Assembly: GCA_021798375.1 (NCBI GenBank)
Contig: JAJZHU010000070.1
Span: forward strand, 1 to 9,825
Source: Pseudomonadota bacterium
Lineage (GTDB): Bacteria > Pseudomonadota > Alphaproteobacteria > Acetobacterales > Acetobacteraceae
DNA length: 9,825 nucleotides
Direction of reading: 5' to 3'
Shown here: positions 5,794-9,825 of the stretch, one piece after another
Layout of the letters: each line of letters starts with the position of its first letter
Numbering within the stretch: position 1 is the stretch's first letter
Made by a program: the position numbers and the translations under genes
The notes under the pieces: model-generated
Databases searched by the model: none
What the model saw: the letters and a program-made list of their open reading frames with translations, nothing else
Told to the model about the DNA's origin: nothing

Positions 5794-8688
5794 ATGACAA
5801 AAAAGATGCTGATCGACGCCACGCACGCGGAAGAAACCCGCGTCGTGGTTTTGGACGGGAACCGACTTGAAGAATATGACGTAGAGACCTCAACCAAAAA
5901 ACAGCTCAAGGGCAATATCTATCTCGCCAAAGTGGTGCGGGTGGAGCCCAGCCTGCAGGCTGCTTTTGTGGAATATGGCGGCAATCGCCATGGGTTTCTT
6001 GCCTTCAGCGAAATCCATCCCGACTATTATCAGATCCCGGTTGCGGACCGCGAACGCTTGATCGCGCTGCAAGAAGAAGAAGCGCGCGCCGCCGAGGCAG
6101 AAGATGAGGCGGCGGATGCGGTATTGGATGCCGGTCACCAGGCTGGGGGTCACCAAGGGGGACGCCACGCCGCGGCGCCGCTTGCGGTCGAGCAGCCGGC
6201 GGGGTCGGCGGTGTTTGAATTTACCGAAACCGGCGATGTGGTCCGCGACCATGACGCCGAAATCGCGCCCTTGAGCGAAGTGGCGGCCGAGCCGGTGGCG
6301 GGATCGCTGGAAGCCAGTTTGGAAGATGCGCTGTTGCTTGGCGCCGATACCGCGCCCGAGGCGAATATCGCCGAGCTTGGCCCCGACGGCGGCGATATCT
6401 TCGATAGCATCGAAACGGTGGCCAACGATGCTCCCCCGCCCGAGATGTTGGGTGGTGGCGACGACACCGGCGAAGAGATGCGTCCCAGGCGCGAAAATCC
6501 GCGCTTTATGCGCAATTACAAGATCCAGGAGGTGATCCGTCGCCGTCAGATCTTGTTGATCCAGGTGGTCAAGGAAGAACGCGGCAACAAGGGCGCGGCA
6601 TTGACGACCTATATTTCACTGGCCGGCCGCTATTCGGTGTTGATGCCGAATTCGCCGCGCGGCGGTGGGATTTCGCGCAAGATCACGTCGGGCGCCGATC
6701 GCAAGCGTCTGCGCGAAGTGGCGCAGGAATTGGATATTCCCAAGGGCATGGGGCTGATCATTCGCACCGCCGGCGCCGCGCGGCCCAAGCCCGAGATCAA
6801 GCGCGACGGCGAGTATTTGCTGCGTCTGTGGGACGATATCCGCGACCTGACGATGAAGTCGTCGGCGCCATCGTTGATCTATGAAGAGGCGAGTCTGATC
6901 AAGCGCGCCATCCGTGACGTGTATTCGCGCGATCTGGATGAAATTTTGGTCGATGGCGAAATGGGTTGGCGTTCGGCGCGCGATTTCATGCGCATGTTGA
7001 TGCCCAGCCATGCCCGTAAAGTGATGATGTGGAAAGATCCCACCCAATCGTTGTTCGCCCGCCACCAGGTGGAAGCGCAATTGGATGCGATGTTGAGCCC
7101 CACGGTGCAACTGCGTTCGGGCGGCTATCTGGTGATCAATCAGACCGAAGCGTTGGTGGCTATCGACGTGAACTCGGGGCGCGCCACGCGGGAACGCGAT
7201 ATTTCCGATACGGCCATTCGCACCAATCTGGAAGCCGCCGACGAAGTGGCGCGCCAGTTGCGTCTGCGCGATCTGGCTGGGCTGATCGTGATCGATTTCA
7301 TCGACATGGAATCGAAAAAGCATAATTCGCAGGTGGAACGCCGCCTGAAAGACGCGCTCAAGACCGATCGCGCGCGGATTCAATTGGGCCATATCAGCCA
7401 TTTCGGGCTGATGGAGATGAGCCGTCAGCGGCTGCGTCCTTCGTTGGCCGAAACCAGTAGCGTGGTTTGTTCGCATTGTGGCGGCACCGGCCATGTGCGC
7501 AGCACCGAAAGCGCCGCGTTGCATGTGTTGCGGGCGGTGGAGGAAGAAGGCAGCAAGCGCCGTTCCGCCGAGATCATCGTGCATGTCGCGGCAACGGTGG
7601 CGCTTTATATTCTCAACCACAAGCGCGATCGTCTGACCGATATCGAACTGCGTTGCGCGATGAAGGTGACTTTCCTGCCCGACGACACGTTGTTGCCGCC
7701 CAATAATCGCATCGAGCGTTTGCGCGCCTATGCGGTCGGCGAAGCGCCTCCGCTGGCCAGCCAGATCGAAGCTTCCGTGATCGAAGCCGAGGTTGAGGAA
7801 TTGGACATCGAGGATCTGGACGTTGACGTTGAGGTTGACGTGCGGGACGTGGAGGCGCGGTTTGAACGAACTGCCGCACCGCCGCGCAAGGCGCAGCCGG
7901 AAAAACCGGTGCCCGATAAAGCGCCGTCCGACAAGGCGCCGGAGACAGATGATGCGGCTGCTCTGGATGGGGCTGCCGTGGCGGCCAGTGCCGAGGAAAC
8001 CGAAAAGCGCCGTCGTCGCCGTCGCCGCCGGCGTCGTCGCGGGGGCCGTGACGATCAGAATGCCGTGCAGACGGATGGTTCGGCGCAGGACGGTGACGAA
8101 GACGCCGGCGGCGAGGGCGATGATGGCGCCCGGGACGGCGAAAATCAGGGCGATGAAAATCCGCCGGACGTGATCGTCGAGATGTTGGAGCCTGCCGCGG
8201 CGAATGGTGGTTTTGTGCCGTCCAAGCCGGTGTTGGAACAGGCGTCGTTGGTCGATCTTGGCACCGCGCCACAGCCCGATGTGCCGCCGATGTTGCCGCT
8301 TTCCGAGATCGAGCCGCCGCCGCGCGCGCCGCGCAAGCGGCCTGTCAGGCGTCCGCGTCCCGGCAGTGAAGCGGCGGTTGAGGTTGTGCCCGAAGCCGTG
8401 CCCGAAGTTGCGTCCGAGATTTCGCCGGTGGTGGAAGCGGTTGCGGAAGACGCTCCGGCGGTCAAAAAGCCGGCGCGTCGCCGCCGCACCAAGGCCGAGA
8501 CTGCGGCGGAGGCCAAATCCGTGGTGGAAGCCGCGCCCGTGGTTGAGGCCGATGTGGTCGAGCCGATTGTCGTGGAACATGTTCCCGGCGGTGAGGCAAG
8601 TGCGGGGCCGGTGAGCGCGCCGGTGGCGCAGCCGATTTTGGTGGATGCCAATTTGGCGGTGCCGCGCAAGCGGGGCTGGTGGAAATAG
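5794..8688 (+). CDS. rne: Ribonuclease E (degradosome endoribonuclease)
   Basis: RNase E cleaves single-stranded A/U-rich RNA for mRNA decay and rRNA/tRNA maturation and scaffolds the degradosome. The start at 5794 (MTKKMLIDATH) is chosen because family homology begins there, with GGAG at 5780-5783 as ribosome binding site; the in-frame ATG at 5686 would add 36 residues without homology. The protein has 964 residues. The S1 domain (about 38-300) is interrupted by an acidic, low-complexity insert (about 91-235) that includes three His spaced by five (H115, H120, H125). The 5'-sensor motif IIRTAG has R324/T325. DNase I-like catalytic residues are D458 (AIDVNS) and D501 (IVIDFIDM), 43 apart as in E. 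coli (303/346). The Zn-link CSHC (C559, C562) holds the tetramer. The tail from about 660 is disordered: an acidic patch (664-690), eleven Arg in a row (739-749), further Arg/Lys clusters (about 843-857 and 890-900), and the end RKRGWWK, matching the PNPase-binding GWW motif known in Caulobacter. It is monocistronic by its downstream terminator. Confidence 0.97.
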   Translation: MTKKMLIDATHAEETRVVVLDGNRLEEYDVETSTKKQLKGNIYLAKVVRVEPSLQAAFVEYGGNRHGFLAFSEIHPDYYQIPVADRERLIALQEEEARAAEAEDEAADAVLDAGHQAGGHQGGRHAAAPLAVEQPAGSAVFEFTETGDVVRDHDAEIAPLSEVAAEPVAGSLEASLEDALLLGADTAPEANIAELGPDGGDIFDSIETVANDAPPPEMLGGGDDTGEEMRPRRENPRFMRNYKIQEVIRRRQILLIQVVKEERGNKGAALTTYISLAGRYSVLMPNSPRGGGISRKITSGADRKRLREVAQELDIPKGMGLIIRTAGAARPKPEIKRDGEYLLRLWDDIRDLTMKSSAPSLIYEEASLIKRAIRDVYSRDLDEILVDGEMGWRSARDFMRMLMPSHARKVMMWKDPTQSLFARHQVEAQLDAMLSPTVQLRSGGYLVINQTEALVAIDVNSGRATRERDISDTAIRTNLEAADEVARQLRLRDLAGLIVIDFIDMESKKHNSQVERRLKDALKTDRARIQLGHISHFGLMEMSRQRLRPSLAETSSVVCSHCGGTGHVRSTESAALHVLRAVEEEGSKRRSAEIIVHVAATVALYILNHKRDRLTDIELRCAMKVTFLPDDTLLPPNNRIERLRAYAVGEAPPLASQIEASVIEAEVEELDIEDLDVDVEVDVRDVEARFERTAAPPRKAQPEKPVPDKAPSDKAPETDDAAALDGAAVAASAEETEKRRRRRRRRRRRGGRDDQNAVQTDGSAQDGDEDAGGEGDDGARDGENQGDENPPDVIVEMLEPAAANGGFVPSKPVLEQASLVDLGTAPQPDVPPMLPLSEIEPPPRAPRKRPVRRPRPGSEAAVEVVPEAVPEVASEISPVVEAVAEDAPAVKKPARRRRTKAETAAEAKSVVEAAPVVEADVVEPIVVEHVPGGEASAGPVSAPVAQPILVDANLAVPRKRGWWK

Positions 8689-8720
8689 CAAAAGGAAAAC
8701 GCCGATAGATGGGAGTTTGG

Positions 8721-8752
8721 GGGCGCGGTCAGTGATGGCCGCGCTCTTTTTT
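8721..8752 (+). terminator. Intrinsic terminator of rne
   Basis: GCGCGGTC (8723-8730) pairs with GGCCGCGC (8737-8744), eight pairs including one G-U, around an AGTGAT loop, followed by TCTTTTTT (8745-8752). It begins 32 bases after the rne stop codon (8686-8688). A classic strong Rho-independent terminator, separating rne from the downstream gene. Confidence 0.92.
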
Positions 8753-8864
8753 ATGCCACCAAGACCGGCATCGGCTCCGCCGCATCGTGGATCGATTGTG
8801 GCGGGCTTTATCCTGGCGCGTTTGATTTTGTTGCGGGCCGGTTTTTACGGGCGGAAAAACTATC

Positions 8865-8884
8865 CTGTCAGATTTCGATGACAG
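8865..8884. promoter_or_regulatory. Possible operator: CTGTCA-N8-TGACAG inverted repeat
   Basis: CTGTCA (8865-8870) and TGACAG (8879-8884) are perfect inverted copies separated by eight bases, in the otherwise featureless 244-base gap between the rne terminator and the phosphoesterase gene. The symmetry and location would suit a dimeric regulator, but six-base arms also arise by chance. No confident promoter could be named in this gap. Confidence 0.25.
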
Positions 8885-8996
8885 ACGGATGAAGCTTTTG
8901 TGGCGTAGCAATTATCTTTGAATTCGCCCTGATATCAAATGAAAGTCATGGAAACTTCACATCCATTATCAAGAGATTCGCGTATCAGCCAGGGAC

Positions 8997-9821
8997 ATGA
9001 ACGCACCGATCATACAGACTCATTTCCGCGCCGTGTTCATTTCGGATACGCATCTGGGAACACGGGGATGCCGCACTGATTTCCTGGCCGATTTCTTGAG
9101 CAGGATCAGTGCCGAGCATATTTATTTGGTGGGCGACATCATCGATGGCTGGCGCCTGCGCAAATCCTGGTTTTGGGATGACGGTCACGACCAGGTGCTT
9201 CGCCATATTTTACGCCATTCGCGTAATGGCACGGCGGTCACCTATATCCCCGGCAATCATGATGAAATGTTCCGCACCTGGCTGCCGTTGGGGCTGGAGG
9301 TGGCGGGCATCAAATTGGTGCGTGAGGCGGTGCATGAAACCGCGGATGGCCGCAAGTTGCTGGTGATCCATGGCGACGAGTTCGACAGCGTGGTGTGCTA
9401 TGCCAAATTTCTCGCCGTTCTGGGCGATGGGGCGTACACGCTGGCGTTGGCGGTCAACCGCTATTTCAACCTGATTCGCTTGAAACTTGGACGGCCTTAT
9501 TGGTCGCTGTCGGCGTGGCTCAAGCGGCAGGTGAAAGAGGCGGTCAAGGCGATCGACCGGTTTGAAGTCGCGGTGGCCGACGAGGCGCGCGCGCGGGGGC
9601 TGGATGGAGTGGTATGCGGCCATATTCATCATGCCGAGATGCGAATGGTCGGCGATGTGCTGTATTGCAACGATGGCGATTGGGTGGAAAGCTGTACCGC
9701 ACTGGTCGAACATGACGATGGCCGTTTGGAATTGCTCGACTGGGCGGCCTTGAATAATCTGTCGTTCCTTGTACCGCGGATGCCGAAACTGGGCGCTGTG
9801 GGGCTGGTTGAAGCGGTTTGA
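8997..9821 (+). CDS. Calcineurin-like metallophosphoesterase, LpxH-related (UDP-2,3-diacylglucosamine pyrophosphatase-like)
   Basis: A 274-residue two-metal phosphoesterase of the family that includes LpxH, which hydrolyses UDP-2,3-diacylglucosamine to lipid X in lipid A synthesis. Metal-site motifs are in the family order: SDTHLG (D17, H19), VGDIID (D47), PGNHDE (N87, H88, D89), IHGDEFD (H125) and CGHIHH (H209, H211). A helical cap region rich in Lys/Arg and aromatics (about 130-185) sits between the last two. Canonical LpxH has GNRD where this protein has GNHD, and many alphaproteobacteria use the unrelated LpxI for the lipid A step, so this may be a paralogue acting on another envelope nucleotide-linked substrate; I therefore give no gene symbol. 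The ATG at 8997 is the first in frame (a stop lies at 8940-8942). AGGGA at 8991-8995 is unusually close to it, so the ribosome binding site is uncertain. Its TGA overlaps the possible ATG of a downstream gene. Confidence 0.85.
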   Translation: MNAPIIQTHFRAVFISDTHLGTRGCRTDFLADFLSRISAEHIYLVGDIIDGWRLRKSWFWDDGHDQVLRHILRHSRNGTAVTYIPGNHDEMFRTWLPLGLEVAGIKLVREAVHETADGRKLLVIHGDEFDSVVCYAKFLAVLGDGAYTLALAVNRYFNLIRLKLGRPYWSLSAWLKRQVKEAVKAIDRFEVAVADEARARGLDGVVCGHIHHAEMRMVGDVLYCNDGDWVESCTALVEHDDGRLELLDWAALNNLSFLVPRMPKLGAVGLVEAV

Positions 9822-9825
9822 TGGA
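9821..9825 (+). CDS. Possible start of a downstream gene (cut by window end)
   Basis: The phosphoesterase stop reads TGATG: TGA at 9819-9821 and ATG at 9821-9823 share one base, the usual form of translational coupling within an operon. Only two codon positions are visible, so the product cannot be named. In related genomes a glycosyltransferase often follows this phosphoesterase; that is recollection of gene order, not something seen here. Confidence 0.3.

Noticed and set aside
5799..5805. A AAA AAG slippery heptamer at rne codons 2-4
   Set aside because: The -1 frame ends at 5870 with no recognisable product, and no downstream stimulatory structure is evident; the run simply encodes the usual N-terminal Lys residues.
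5349..5915. Minus-strand open frames within the rne leader
   Set aside because: They cross conserved rne coding sequence and the leader hairpins, with no recognisable protein family and low-complexity composition.
6616..8691. Open frame of 691 codons on the minus strand opposite rne
   Set aside because: Antisense shadow of rne; its His/Arg-rich composition follows from the complementary codons and no family is recognisable.

Overview
The window reads as a chromosomal housekeeping region of an alphaproteobacterium. The evidence is moderately high GC, the gene neighbourhood (amidase, PBP1A and RF2 transcribed away from a divergent RNase E gene, an arrangement I recall from several alphaproteobacterial groups), an RNase E with a long insertion in its S1 domain, and a C-terminal Gly-Trp-Trp motif of the kind that binds PNPase in Caulobacter. 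A Rhodospirillales/Acetobacteraceae-like host is my guess and is not proven. I see no mobile element, CRISPR array, rRNA or tRNA.

Layout: bases 1-192 hold no convincing gene, only an imperfect hairpin of a repeat type. Bases 193-259 form a strong intrinsic terminator for leftward transcription. On the minus strand, read from right to left, lie amiC (5148-4315), mrcA/ponA (4216-1448) and prfB (1400-269). All three point the same way with gaps of 98 and 47 bases, and the only strong terminator follows prfB, so co-transcription is likely. The prfB gene is in two frames, joined by a textbook +1 programmed frameshift site (Shine-Dalgarno-like AGGAGG, then CTT TGA C). On the plus strand, after a 645-base divergent intergenic region, comes rne (5794-8688), closed by a clear intrinsic terminator at 8721-8752. 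A 244-base gap follows, then a calcineurin-like metallophosphoesterase (8997-9821) whose stop codon overlaps a possible ATG of the next gene.

How the genes work together: AmiC and PBP1A act on opposite sides of peptidoglycan metabolism (cleavage of the stem peptide versus glycan polymerisation and cross-linking). RF2 terminates translation at UGA/UAA and controls its own level through the frameshift. RNase E is the scaffold and endonuclease of the RNA degradosome; its long, hairpin-rich leader suggests the autoregulation known for rne in enterobacteria. The last gene belongs to the UDP-2,3-diacylglucosamine pyrophosphatase-like family and probably starts an envelope-related operon running out of the window.

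No new multi-gene system is visible. The parts that deserve a second look are the rne leader (several hairpins, two of them terminator-like, and an overlapping upstream reading frame), the alpha-type insertion and charged tail of RNase E, the prfB recoding site, and the terminator built from a repeat-like hairpin.
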